60,000 bases of DNA from Bugula neritina (Eukaryota > Bryozoa > Gymnolaemata > Cheilostomatida > Bugulidae). Under the pieces are notes generated by a model. It worked only from the letters and a program-made list of their open reading frames with translations, searched no databases and was not told where the DNA came from. Position numbers and translations under genes: made by a program. Location: assembly GCA_964035545.1 (NCBI GenBank), contig OZ037765.1, forward strand, positions 25,620,504 through 25,680,503, read 5' to 3'. Positions 49,401 to 60,000 of this stretch are shown one piece after another (position 1 is the stretch's first letter; the number at the start of each line of letters is the position of its first letter).

Positions 49401-52400
49401 TATTGGCCTGTTTACTAGTCACTAATACAGCAGCAAGTTAATGCTCTATACTCTATAGTGTATTATAGTCTATTTGTTTGTATTATATTCTATGCAGTGG
49501 TTCTTCACCCTTTCAGAGTGTGACCCAAATTCTAGCAATTTTTATCTCTTAATAGTAAGACACTATGCAAAGTATTTCAATGTTAATAAAGTCCAGTATA
49601 TATTGGTATTATTTTTAGTTTTGTTTTTGTTGGTCGACATGATATAAAGTGGTATAAAATGCCAAGTGAAATTTTCTGTGTTACTGTGTGATGTGTACAG
49701 TACACATTAGCTGCAATCTCACAACATTAAAATTTATGACTCAAAATCAGTAGCAAAAAGTGTTTTTGTTGAAACTGTGACTCTTAGGGATCTATCAATG
49801 AATCTTAGGGTTTCGGGGTCTGGACCCATGGGTTAGGAACTGCTGCTTTAGAGTAGACAGTAGAGCTATACCAGTATGCATTTCTGTTGTCAACTCACTG
49901 TTGTGTTACTAGTGCCCTGGTAATAGTGAAGCTGTAATGCCAACAACTATGGCAATGACAAAATATATTATTATAAATCAATTTCCTTCTCCATATCAAC
50001 TGCATATTTTCACTGCAGCTGAGTCACTATTCCTTAGATTTAATGTTTTTGTATGACAGGAGTAAATAAAGTTTCAACAGTAGCATTGTTCAAACATAGT
50101 CATGTTATTTGCATAAAGCATATATGGAGTAAATGATATCATCTAATAAATGTTTTTTATTTAATGAAAGTTATGCAATTCGTCTGTTATCCAACCAAAT
50201 AAGATATGCTGGTATAATATTGAATATACATTCTGTTTTAAACTTTATTCCAAATAATCATTGAACTCTGCCAATTCACTGGAACTGTGATTAATCTATT
50301 CAGAAACTATTCACACAATTAATGCAGTTTGAATGTATTTTCAGATCTATTTAGGGAAGTAGCCAGTGATGTAATTTGTTGTGTCACACCATGTATCACA
50401 CATTTGGCTTGTAGACCGAATGTACCGCACAATTTCGAGTGTCAGCTGAAGATCTACGCCTACGAGCACCACGAGGATCTGACTATAGCCAGTACGCAAG
50501 TCAAGCTGAAGAAGCGAATCAGCGACATATCAAACACAGTTGGTAGAAGGCTCTCCGGCCTCACCTTGGTTAGTTGATACATTAAGTATACCGCCACCAG
50601 TGCTAGGGGTGTTAGCACTGTCTGTAGGTAACTGGTTAGTGATAGGAGTTATATTAGTTAGTAGTAGTTGTAGTACTAATAGTGGTTGTGGGAGTAGCAG
50701 AAGTAGTTGTAGTGAAATTGTTGCAGTGATAGTAGCAACGCTGTAATCATTATTGTAGATTTTAGTACAAGTTAGTGGGTGTAATGTTGGCAGGAGTATC
50801 TCTAGTAAATAGTACCATGATGCATAGTACCAGTACTAGTACAAGGGACTAGTCCCTTGTACTAGTACTGGTACATGATGCACAGTATAAGACGTGTGTG
50901 TTGGGTCAGAGTATTAGTCACAGTTATGTAATAAATGGCAGTGAGTTATAAATGAATTGGCCCTGCAGCTGTTTCACTAAACTGACGGAGTATATTATTA
51001 TATTGTGGGCTGATGTACTGCAGCAATACATATGTGTATGCTTTACTATTTCACTGCCTTGTTTTCCTATTCTATACTACAGCCAGCTGGCAGATGTGTC
51101 TAATATTGTCAAGTGTTTATTGATATAGTCAGGTCTTTTGTCATGACAACAATCGTGTTGCATCAAGATTTTTGTTTATAGAGCTCTCAGCTATAAATGT
51201 ACAATAGATTGGTTGTCTAGCATAGAGACCTGCTATACTAGCCATTAAGCCTTTTTCTCTAGTCATACAAGTTATCTTCTCAGACACAATACACAACATG
51301 GGTGTGAACCAAACATACATATTTGAACTCATAAAAAAGATGCTTTGTTGAAAGCTGTTTGTCTCAAGAATGGATGTTTATGTAGCAGTTCACATTATTT
51401 GTTTATTTTGTGTTTGAGATCTACCGAGTTGTTATTGTTTGATGTTAACTATACTATCTTTTAGCATGTACTGCATGGAGCTTATTGTAGTCAAATTTAT
51501 TTCCTTCCCTCTTTTGTTCATCCAGCGCTTCCAAGTTTTTTTCCATTGATGTTTATATACCAGTTTATTGAAATAATCTTTGACCACTAATTTTATTTTC
51601 TATTGTAGAAAGAGCCTTTCGACATGCAATCATTGCCGTGAGTTAATCCAGTAATCTACTATAATACTATTATGTAACAGTATGTGGTAATCCTCACTTG
51701 TAGTTTATATATTATCATTGTGCAATAAAGCATATACAGTGTTGCTTGTGACTTGGATATTCTACCAACAGTGCTGTAACTTAGTTTATATGTTGTTATG
51801 GTTACAGTGGGCCAAAGTTTGAGCTAGTGGCAGAGTCAATACTTAAACTAGGAGATGCTGACGACAGGACTGGCTCCTTTGACTTAAGCAGCAAAGACAC
51901 AGGTATGGCAGCTGCACAACTGTCAGCATCTACTAATCACTCACCATGATGTCATAATATAAAGCTGCTCCTATCTGGCAATACTTTATAATCTTTAGGG
52001 TGTTTCAAGTACAAGATGCTTAATTTGCTGATGCTTACCAACTAGTCCTTATAGTAGTTATAACAATATTTAAATTGTAGAAACTGCACCATCTCTGCCT
52101 TTATTTGGTAATTTCTCATGTCGTTTCGTGGTGCAGCCCCAGTGTCTTGTCCAAGAAGCTGTGTCTGGGTTTCTCTTTGTTAAGGTAGGAGTTGTCTTAT
52201 TTACTTAGTCTATCTTGCAGTACTTATTGGTAGTATTATTATTAATAACTTTCCGTTTTAAAAACATTGCTGAATCTGAAATTCAAGCATTTGAAAAGAT
52301 CAATAAGTTCACTGGAACAATTAATAAAACTCTCTAGTTACTTATTACTAATAAAACTTCATTTGTACATAAGACTTCAGAGCTCTACATATTTGCTGAC

Positions 52401-55400
52401 TTGAGTTTGCTGTTTGTTTTAAGGATGACGACAAGTGGGTCAAGTACTGGTGTTCCCTTCAGAACCTGAAAATCAGCTGCTGGAACTCACAGTTTGAGGC
52501 TGACACCCAGGACCCTCTCACCATGATACCTGTCACAAAGGTGTGATACGTCTGCCATTCAATCTGTTACTTGCCAATTCAAATTAAGGCAAAGTATTAT
52601 TAGACTATAGGGTTGAGTGTTGGTGCTCAAAAGTTTTGTTCTAAAGAATAGTATGTTGCTTTAAAGGCTGCCAAAACCTTTTCTTGTAGGAAGTCTCAAT
52701 ATAGAATCAAAGGGTTGCTGTAATCAACCCACCACTTTTAATGTTTACATCTGTTGTGACGTAAAATTATTTTATGGGTGTATCTGGAAAATACTGTGTG
52801 CCTCAATACGTAATTCCTATAAAATTTAACTGTGCCTGTATTGAATTACATGAAACTATTTCTTCAACCAGCCCTTTACACTTTTCGAATCATGCAGGCT
52901 GTTTTGCTGAAATTGTCAGTTTTACCAAGTAATGTCATGTTAACTGTACATGGCTAAGGCTTCATTCTCACTTGCATCAAAAGCATATTAGTCTAGAAGT
53001 AACCTCCCAAAAAGTGCTCAAAAAATTGGCTTATTACACTTTACTAGGTGGCCACTCAAAAAAAGTTGTTTCTAGATCAAAATTTTGTGCTGATTCTGAA
53101 TCTACAAACTCTAGAATTCTATCTCTACCCAAACTCAAGATATTGCAAAAAAACAAATCGGCATTTGTGAATTGTGCAAAATAGTATCCAATTTTATCAA
53201 GCTATCTTGAAGAAAAAATATTTGTTGAAATACCAAAAGTAATTGCCTCTTACTTAGAATTCTATGCTGATACTGAATTTAAAGACTGCAAGAGGCTATC
53301 TCAAATTATAACCAAGTTGTTTATATAAACATATATAGTCTAGAAGTAACCTCCCAAAAAGTGCTCAAAAAATTGGCTTATTACACTTTACTAAATGGCC
53401 ACTCAAAAAAAGTTGTTTTTAGATCAGAATTTTGTGCTGATTCTGAATCTACAAACCTTAGAACACTATCTCTACCCAAAGTCAAGTTATTGCAAAAAAC
53501 AAATCGACATTTTAGATGGGTGATAAAAAAAAATGTGGATTGTGCAAAATAGTATTCAATTTTATCAAGCTATCTTGAAAAAAGAAATACCAAAAATAAT
53601 TGCCTCTTACTTAGAATTCTATGCTGATATTGAATTTATAAAGACTGCAAGACGCTATCTCAAATTAAAACCAAGTTGTTTATATAAACATATGTGTTTG
53701 TTATGAATCGACATATATTGCATGAGGCATAAGCATGCAGAATAATCATGTATGACCAAGCTATTTATACAAAAATAAAAACAAAGTCATGCCAATGTGT
53801 GAAAAAACTATATTTATAAAATTATAGTACAAAATAAATGTTGAAATGAATAAATATTGAAATCTTTTGAGCTCAGCCCAAGTGAACCATTTGCTATATA
53901 GTCTGTGGGTAGCCGTTAAACGTCTGCAAAAATCAACAAGATTTTGTAAAATTATTTAGAGGAACAGAAGCATGAGAGATTATCAGAAACAAATTGGTTG
54001 CAGTAAAATATATAACACATGTCTAAAAATAGTGCTTTATTATGAAAAAGTATTCTCGTCACCATTGTCACTGCCATAAGTCTCATCAGCTTCTTCCCCA
54101 ATATAGAGCTTCTTTTCAGACAATCCTTACATTGACAAACATCAGTGTATGCACTGCATTTGAGATTTCTGACATCCACATTTTGATATGTTGCAGCTGG
54201 TCTTACAGGAGCAGTTTAAACTTTGCAATATACATGTTCAGGTACGGAAGCTTGAATCATCCACTTTATATTTATGTTGCCATGATTCTCAACAATCTTT
54301 TCATAATGTTCTGGGGTAGTGCATCAATATAGGCTGTTGTCACCCTTCTCTAAATGGCTGCCTGATAATTTGCTCTTTTTACATGCAAATTTAATTCATC
54401 TTTTGTTGGGGGCAAACTCTATTAAGTTATTTTAGACGGTGAACGAAATACAGTGTATCAGACATTATCTATATATGGATTTCTTGCTCCATAAAGCTTA
54501 TAGACAAATTGTTCTACTTCACCCGCTGTAATGGCTTACAGCTTAAAATACTTCCCATGCAAGGTGTTCAAGGTTTCCCATACATGGATATTTTCTCAAA
54601 AAAGAGTAGGCTGTGCGCTATCCTTTTCCATAAAAAGCACTATAGTCGAATAAAAACCTGTTAAAGCATGAAATCTAGTAAGTGCTGCACACAACTGCGG
54701 TCTGGATTTATTTGCTGCAATGTTGACATCCAAATACTTAATATGATTATGGTTTTCTCCCAGCGAGACGCTGTTTTTATTTTGTTACCATATATATTAA
54801 TATTACCTATATAACTGATGAACTGATTGCTAATATGCTAATAGCTATATGTAGCTAATACATATAATACTAATACTAATACTAATATAGTAATACATTA
54901 ATAATAGACACTATCTTTAATGGATACTTATTAGCAAAATATATTTTCGAACAACAGGCAAGATGTATAAAATAATATACAAAATTAATAAGTTAATGCA
55001 AATCAAAAGAATTTATTTATGTGCTAAATAACAAGCAATTGATCCAAGTTTATTTAACTATACATATATTTCAATAATATTAAAATAAGTTGCACATGAA
55101 AATACATTTTACCAAAATAAATAACTAGCGTCTAAGTAGGAAATTTAGTCTAGCCTCTATCTGGCATGACACCATGATTACCACACCAGTGAAAAAAAAT
55201 AATTGGTAAAAAGGTAATGTTTTGCAAATAGCGAGACTTAGGATGAAAGATTGAGATTTGATTATTACACGTGAGATTATGATGTTCATAAGATATTTTG
55301 CACGTAACAAAGTTTGTGTATCTGCTTCCTCATGATCTAATTGTAAGCATTTGAGTTCTGCTTTCTTAGGAATTCCACCATGTTTGGTAAAATTGTAGCG

Positions 55401-57648
55401 AACACAATTTTTTTGGTATGCATCAACTATAATAGCAATATTGTTCTCTAAAATATTTTTACTCCATGTTTCACACAAAAATGCACCAGTCTCAAACTCA
55501 GCTTATTTTATTTGCTGATAAGAAATTATTATTTTTGTAACAAATGGCACACATGAAAAAAATACATGCCTATGATCTTTGAATGAGGCAGCCCAAGATC
55601 ATTTTTCTAATGGGTGGTCTAAATATAACCATATATATTAAACATTATAGGAAAGCTTTAGGGTATTTCTTCTGTAACTATAACTGAGATAAATTGGCTC
55701 TATAGTCATTATATCAAGATAGTATAAAAATATGCATTTTAACCAATAGCATTGTTTTAAAAACCAAATTGCTTATGTATATATATATAGTTCAGCCTAA
55801 ATTTATTAGCAAAGCTCAATTGTACACATTTAAAATATTATCTTCCGGAGTCCAGATCAACCAGCTCATGCTTCTCATTACTTTTTTGTAAAAGTAGTTA
55901 TTATATAATAAAAGTGGTGAAGAAAATCATTATCAGACACAGATTTATTCGCCTTTTTTATAGCTGATCAATAATAATGTTTGCCTTATAACTAATAAAC
56001 CCATTCCTTTGCTTGTTTTCGTCCAAATAATCCACTTTTTTTCTGATTTTGTCACAAGAAAATCACTAGAAATAAACTCAGAGAAGTGAAAAACACATCT
56101 ATGATTATCTGCAAAAGTTTTTGCTTGTATATATAATAAACTAGCTTCAATAATTTCAAGATAATATTTAATGGATTTGGACAAAGTTGTGGGGAAACAA
56201 CTCCTGTAACATTTAAAAGAGTTTTTGTGACTAACCGGGTGAACAGAAAAATTTAGAGTTTTTATAAAAGAAAAGTGAAAAAAGTATCTATAATTATTAG
56301 CAAATTTATTTTGCTTATATAAAATAAATTAGCTTGAATAATTCCAAAATATTTAGCCGATTCACAAAAACGTTAAGAGAAAACAACTCCTGATTAATTT
56401 TAAAAGTTTGAAGCGCTTTTGTGGCTAACTGGGTGCACAGAACAGTCTAGAGTTTTCACAGATTAATTAGGACCCTTCAAACTTTCTATTTCTAAAAAAA
56501 TTGCGTGGCCACCCCTCGAAGTGTAATGAGTGAAAGATAATTAGAGGTTACTTCTAGACTATATTAAATGAATTCATGATTACTCTAATCAATAATGACA
56601 TGCTTAACAACTGAGGCTGCATCAAAATGAAATTTACCTTAGCCTAATTTTTAGCTTTACTTTTTTAAGCTATAGGGTAATTCATAGCTTTATAGTTTAA
56701 AATTTGTAAATGAAAGTGATTTAATTATCCATAAAATTTTTAGTGCCAGGTGAATTTTTTGTGTTTCTGAGTCAGTAATGATTATTATTAGGTATCAAAT
56801 TCTAGCTGAACTGTCATATTTAAATTTATGTGTTTGCCTGGTGCTATTTTAACTCGAATTAGTCATTGCTATATTGAAACATTACCAGGGTAGTGCCTAC
56901 AGTCAAACCACGATAGGGTGAAAGAACATTTGCACATCTATGTTATATTTTACATAAAACTCTTTCAAACTTCTCAATCTTACTGAATTTAAAAAAAACT
57001 TGGCACATTTTAGTAGGTCATTTCAATATATACGCGTTAGTGTAGAAGTTGCATAATAGACTCTCGCTTGTTATTAGGGGAAGTAACTCCTATTATGTTG
57101 GTTAATTGCAGGAATCTCTTATAAGTGATACAGATCCTTCCCAAGCAGAAAGAAAGCACTCGTTCTTCATACATAACCATGTTCATAAAGAGGAGTGGCA
57201 GTTAGCTGCACTATCTGCTGAGAGTTTGATGGATTGGTGGGCTGGTCTGGAGCAGCACCTACTTGATCAAGGTGGGAAAATGTTTAGTATTTTATGGCAT
57301 TAACAGTTTTTTAGCCTTGACTTGAAATTTATCTGCTCATGGTTATGCATGTGTAATGGTTATGCATTTTATTAACATCTAGTTGTTTGGAAGCAATCGT
57401 GTCAAAAGCTGATGGAAATACACACAAATCCAAGTCCCAAATCACCTTACTTTCAACGAGACAAAAGAGCAGGGTCACTCTATGACAAAACTAGAATGAA
57501 GCGTGGAATAAAGCATCAGCTCTTGGAGCCAACCAGCACTCAAGAACAAAGCCCACTTACACTTGCATTTAATAGATATACTTGTACTAATGAAGGTAAA
57601 GATGGCCGAAGCAGCCCTTTATCTCGAAATAACAGTTGTCCAAAATAA
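46414..57648 (+). CDS. RTKN: Rhotekin-like Rho effector
   Basis: Eleven exons, 46414-46533, 47240-47427, 48426-48526, 49117-49237, 50415-50568, 51609-51637, 51808-51902, 52081-52184, 52424-52540, 57112-57271 and 57383-57648, join in phase to 484 residues. The layout is that of rhotekin: an HR1/REM domain that binds GTP-Rho (KIDHEMKMRDGSAKML, then CRMSAYMEYLQE), the anillin-homology region (ISEIRVPLMWKDTDHFKNKG; DYRRFTVFCLIRIG; ITDISFDDV; GNFSCRFVVQPQC), and a PH domain (residues about 290-400) split by the 4.6 kb intron and ending DWWAGLEQHL, VVWKQSCQKLMEI. The tail carries GSLYDK, as in RTKN. Rhotekins are scaffold effectors of RhoA in cytoskeleton and septin organisation. The first exon is diverged and its ATG is provisional; alternative first exons are usual in the family. 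RTKN and RTKN2 cannot be separated here. Confidence 0.93.
47945..48015 (-). repeat. Possible tRNA-like SINE remnant with a B-box
   Basis: Minus strand GGGTTCAAACCCC (about 47970-47957) looks like a Pol III B-box with flanking T-stem, preceded by CTGCTGG-like sequence and CTGATGAAGG. No convincing A-box at the right distance. In the rhotekin intron 47428-48425. Confidence 0.3.
48795..49108 (+). repeat. 21-base minisatellite, about 14.5 copies
   Basis: Unit AGAGTATGTAGTGTATACTGT (21 bases), tandem with a few variant positions (AGT/ACT, GTA/GCA). It lies in a rhotekin intron, and ends about 9 bases before the exon at 49117. The unit length is a multiple of three, so the + strand reads RVCSVYC repeats and the - strand reads YILYSI-like repeats, both without stops. 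Confidence 0.95.
49495..49855. mobile_element. hAT-like non-autonomous element
   Basis: Left end CAGTGGTTCTTCACCCTTTC and right end GGGTTAGGAACTGCTG form degenerate terminal inverted repeats of the widespread hAT type (CAGTGGTTCTCAACCTTT / GGTTGAGAACCACTG). Internal GTGACCCAAATTC and GTCTGGACCCATGG also fit. No exact 8-base duplication remains. In the rhotekin intron 49238-50414; no coding capacity. Confidence 0.65.
50590..50760. repeat. Cryptic simple sequence (AGTAGT / TTAGTA / GTAGTA words)
   Basis: Starts about 20 bases after the exon 50415-50568 donor; drifting TAGTAGTAGTTG-like words. Confidence 0.6.
50816..50887. repeat. 48-base perfect palindrome with flanking direct repeats
   Basis: 50827-50874 is a perfect palindrome without a spacer, centred on ACT|AGT and made of GTACCAGTACTAGTACAAGG on one side and its complement on the other. 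Copies of CATGATGCA(T/C)AGTA stand at each edge (50816-50829 and 50874-50887). It lies in a rhotekin intron. Confidence 0.95.
52990..53694. repeat. Tandem duplication of the transposon left end
   Basis: 52990-53336 and 53337-53694 are direct copies at roughly 90% identity, each beginning AGTCTAGAAGTAACCTCCC and ending in CCAAGTTGTTTATATAAACA. The second copy has a short insertion near 53515-53535 and lacks part of the region near 53210. Confidence 0.9.
53952..55478 (-). pseudogene. Decayed transposon protein (HEEADT and Cys-rich segments)
   Basis: The minus-strand frame 55478-55125 contains LQLDHEEADTQTLL, then RVIIKSQ..ILSL and LFFFTGV, which follow the HEEADTR ... SPDTDVL ... WFxTG pattern of a protein group common in invertebrate transposons; the DTDV motif is replaced. 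Further along, the minus frame 54179-53952 has CSAYTDVCQCKDCLKR, like the Cys-rich tail of the same group. The parts are in different frames with stops between them, so the gene is dead. The group name is from memory of the motif pattern and is uncertain. Confidence 0.5.
55945..56400. repeat. Degenerate tandem segment near the right end of the transposon
   Basis: Blocks such as AAACTAGCTTCAATAATTTCAAG near 56140 and AAATTAGCTTGAATAATTCCAAA near 56328, and GAAAACAACTCCTG-like words near 56190 and 56375, suggest an old duplication of about 190 bases. Confidence 0.55.
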
Positions 57649-57963
57649 ATATTCAGTTTAAAATGAGCTGTATTAATTTAAATTATTATGAATTACTTTG
57701 TAAATTACATATTGTATAAAATTGGCTTTAGGGCGCATTGAATTTTACTTCACTTCATTTACAATGAAATCATGTATAATTGTTAATTTTTTCATTTATA
57801 CCATTGATATAGATTTATAAAATATGAATAAACTATAAGATTCTAGTATAACATTCACAAGTTTTTATTTAAATATACAAGTTAGTTAACTAGATATTAA
57901 ACTAAATAATATTCTATTACAGTTGTATAAATCAATAAGCTACAACCACCATTAGTTTGTCTA
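57649..57963. other. Short convergent spacer between rhotekin and MYG1
   Basis: AT-rich, 315 bases; AATAAA-type signals near 57824 (+). No gene. Confidence 0.6.
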
Positions 57964-59299
57964 TCAGTTTGCCTGTCGCAAACTTTCAGTAGCCATTTTC
58001 AAAACTCCTTCATAAGTGACATTGCCACCAATAAAACCATTAGCATGAACAAAAACACAACCAGCTATTCCTGTAAGGTTGGAAAGATCAGTATCTCTCA
58101 CACCACGCCATTTCTCAGGCAGAGAAAGGCGGTTAACAAAACTATCATTCCTAATAGGCACACATTGTATTCTCCATGTAGAGTTTGCAACATCTGGATA
58201 CAGAACATATTTGATGGGGGTTTCCACATTTAATTCTTTCTCTAGACTCATTACATGGTCTTTCCATGGTGCAGCTACATTTGGGAAGCATATGATTTCT
58301 CCACTAGGGTGTATCTCGAACCTAAACCAAAATATAGTACTATATTTTAGCTAAATAAAAACTTTCTAGAATATAGGCTATGGCAATTTTTGTATTAACA
58401 AGCCTTGTGACTAAAAACCTTCATTCAAGTTCAACATCTTCAACAAATTATACATGCCTTACAATAACCAGTAGCAACAGGTTGAAATTATAGTGCATTT
58501 ATTGGTGAGAAGACATGCTGAGCTTACCGCTTTTCCAAGGCTTCTTTCACAATGTTGTGTGCAGGCAGCCACCCGAGTTGATAATAGGTAACTCTATCTA
58601 CAAATTCTGCACCAACCAGAGCCATTGCTTTCTCAAACCTTTTCAACAGTATCTCATCGTTACTCTGCTCATTCCAACGAGGATTCAGATTTCCTACTCG
58701 TTTACCTAAAGTAGTAGATACTACATATCGTGGAACATCATCGGATTGCGATATCCCATTATCGACAGCGTCTATTTCTTCAATGAGATTTTCATATACT
58801 TTGCTGTATATAATTCTAACTTGTTCTTGAGAAATACTTGTGGCATCTAAGGAATTTTCAGTGGCAATTTTCTCCATAATAGTTCTGATAACTTCTTCAC
58901 CATAAAATACATATATCAACCCTGCACTACTCAACTTTGTTGTCCACGGTTTAGTTGAGTCAAGGCTGTTAAAAGTTTCTGTAAACTCTTTTTGATGGTG
59001 ATCATACCTACATTTGCTATGATCAAAAACAGCTCCGACATCAACAACAATATCACAATCTGCTAAAATATCAGAGGATCGGCTTCTAACAACTTTAGCA
59101 TCCTTGTATTTGGGAATCTGCTTCAACATCCATACAGCACAAACTTCATCACAATGGAATGTACCATTATGTGTTCCAATAATCATGTTAAAGCAAGTTT
59201 TCTTTGATGGTGGTGATCTGCTGCTCATCAGTCGCTGCTTTTGTTTAACAAATATGGACTGGGGTATATAGCTACCATTAAATTTATGTTGCACGACAC
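57964..59299 (-). CDS. MYG1: MYG1 exonuclease (5' end incomplete)
   Basis: Two minus-strand exons, 58528-59299 and 57964-58321 (stop TGA), join in phase (CG|G) and give about 375 residues. The protein is colinear with human MYG1 (C12orf10): IGTHNGTFHCDE, VVDVGAVFD, RYDHHQKEF, SSAGLIY, EEIDAVDNG, LNPRWN, and in exon 2 WRIQCVPIRN, LPEKWRG and GCVFVHANGFIGG. The His/Asp motifs (HNGTFHCDE, DVG, DHH, DAVDNG) are the DHH-like metal and active-site residues. MYG1 is a 3'-5' RNA exonuclease of nucleolus and mitochondria. The first exon seen opens with a good acceptor (TTTTGCAG) and no in-frame ATG before 59228-59226, so the true start, perhaps with a mitochondrial leader, is probably in an unseen exon upstream. 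Otherwise translation would start at 59228. Confidence 0.94.
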
Positions 59300-60000
59300 C
59301 TGCAAAATGTACATATTATTCAATGTTATAATATTATGTTTACTATTACTATTGCGTAGTATTGATTAAGAGTATTTGTTTATTCCATGATTAAAATTCA
59401 AACAAGCTTAAAACTAATACCAAGTCTTTATCACCATTCATATCACTGTTCAGGTCTAGGGTTAAAATTTTTATGGTATTGTTACATTTGTATTAAGAAT
59501 TTGCCTCCCCTTAATCACAACAACGCATTAGAACTACTTATGCTTAGAATATTGCTTACAATTATTATAAGTTATGAATTTGAAAATATCAATTGGTTAA
59601 CACTAACAGTAATCCAGATATTACCTTAAAAGTGGCCAGTTTATTTATAACTAATAGTAATACTATAAAAAATGTGTTCCCTTTTGTTGGACGTAGTATA
59701 TAATTGAAATTACTGATGTGCAATTTTAAATTGAAATTCAATTTCATCATTATTATCATCGATATCACAATATGAATCAGAATGTCTGTGTCATAATGAT
59801 ATTGATAATCATTACAACTAACTTACCAACATATCACTATGATTATACCATCACTATGAATATTGAATAAAATATCGTTATCATTATTATGATTATCATC
59901 ATAATCATAATGATAATGATCATAGTCTGATGGCTTCAAGTCGACTATTTAATATACTATGATAATATAAATATACTATGAGTATGGCTGTATTAGTATT
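59300..60000. repeat. Right-end spacer with cryptic simple sequence
   Basis: From about 59640 the sequence turns into drifting words (AATAGT, ATTATC, ATCATAATC). The MYG1 first exon or promoter may lie here or beyond the window, but I could not place an exon. Confidence 0.55.

Larger units (their letters stand above)
52990..56560 (-). mobile_element. DNA transposon with long terminal inverted repeats and ATATT target duplication
   Basis: 3,571 bases inside the rhotekin PH-domain intron. The left end AGTCTAGAAGTAACCTC and the right end GAGGTTACTTCTAGACT are exact inverted copies; the similarity continues, with gaps, for about 75 bases (TTACACTT and GGTGGCCAC blocks). Exact ATATT stands on both sides (52985-52989 and 56561-56565). 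The minus strand holds remnants of a transposon protein (about 55.5-54.0 kb). The left 347 bases are tandemly duplicated. The superfamily is not assignable by eye. Confidence 0.85.

Noticed and set aside
1-60000. CRISPR arrays, bacterial operons or prophage
   Set aside because: Sequence is spliced animal DNA; repeats are tandem or transposon type without spacer structure.

Overview
The window is nuclear DNA of an AT-rich invertebrate animal. Genes are split by many short to medium introns with GT-AG borders, the spliced products are typical animal proteins (NDRG, LRRC69, CUEDC1, FBP1, coilin, RPUSD2, rhotekin, MYG1), and introns and spacers carry animal-type mobile DNA: a tRNA-derived SINE, a hammerhead-ribozyme retroelement of Penelope/retrozyme type, hAT-like debris and short inverted-repeat elements. 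A lophotrochozoan-like bilaterian fits, but nothing I can see fixes the phylum. All gene models were spliced by hand from frames, splice sites and remembered family sequences.

Layout. 1-1.8 kb: simple repeats and the upstream region of an NDRG gene (1.8-3.8 kb, +). 5.25-8.86 kb (+): complete LRRC69. 9.8-16.2 kb (-): CUEDC1, its first exon perhaps at 18.6 kb. 20.2-24.7 kb (-): complete fructose-1,6-bisphosphatase. 24.7-28.1 kb: no recognisable gene, one copy of a short inverted-repeat element. 28.1-31.3 kb (+): two unrecognised small genes in tandem, only 154 bases apart. 31.85-37.23 kb (-): coilin. 37.9-42.1 kb (+): RPUSD2, sharing a 0.7 kb divergent upstream region with coilin. 43.4-44.7 kb (+): an uncertain low-complexity gene. 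46.4-57.65 kb (+): rhotekin, with a 3.6 kb DNA transposon in its 4.6 kb intron. 57.96-59.3 kb (-): MYG1, 5' end missing or unresolved.

The genes are unrelated housekeeping, signalling and nuclear-body genes; I see no pathway cluster. The most interesting signals are non-genic: a well-formed hammerhead ribozyme antisense to the + strand inside a coilin intron, with an inverted copy of its 3' flank; a complete transposon with long terminal inverted repeats, an exact ATATT duplication and remnants of a protein with a HEEADT motif; a two-copy short inverted-repeat family, one copy sitting in the coilin/RPUSD2 divergent upstream region; a 48-base perfect palindrome; a 21-base minisatellite open in the same frame as the next rhotekin exon; and a dispersed family of hexamer-like cryptic simple sequence, one tract of which may have become a coding exon.
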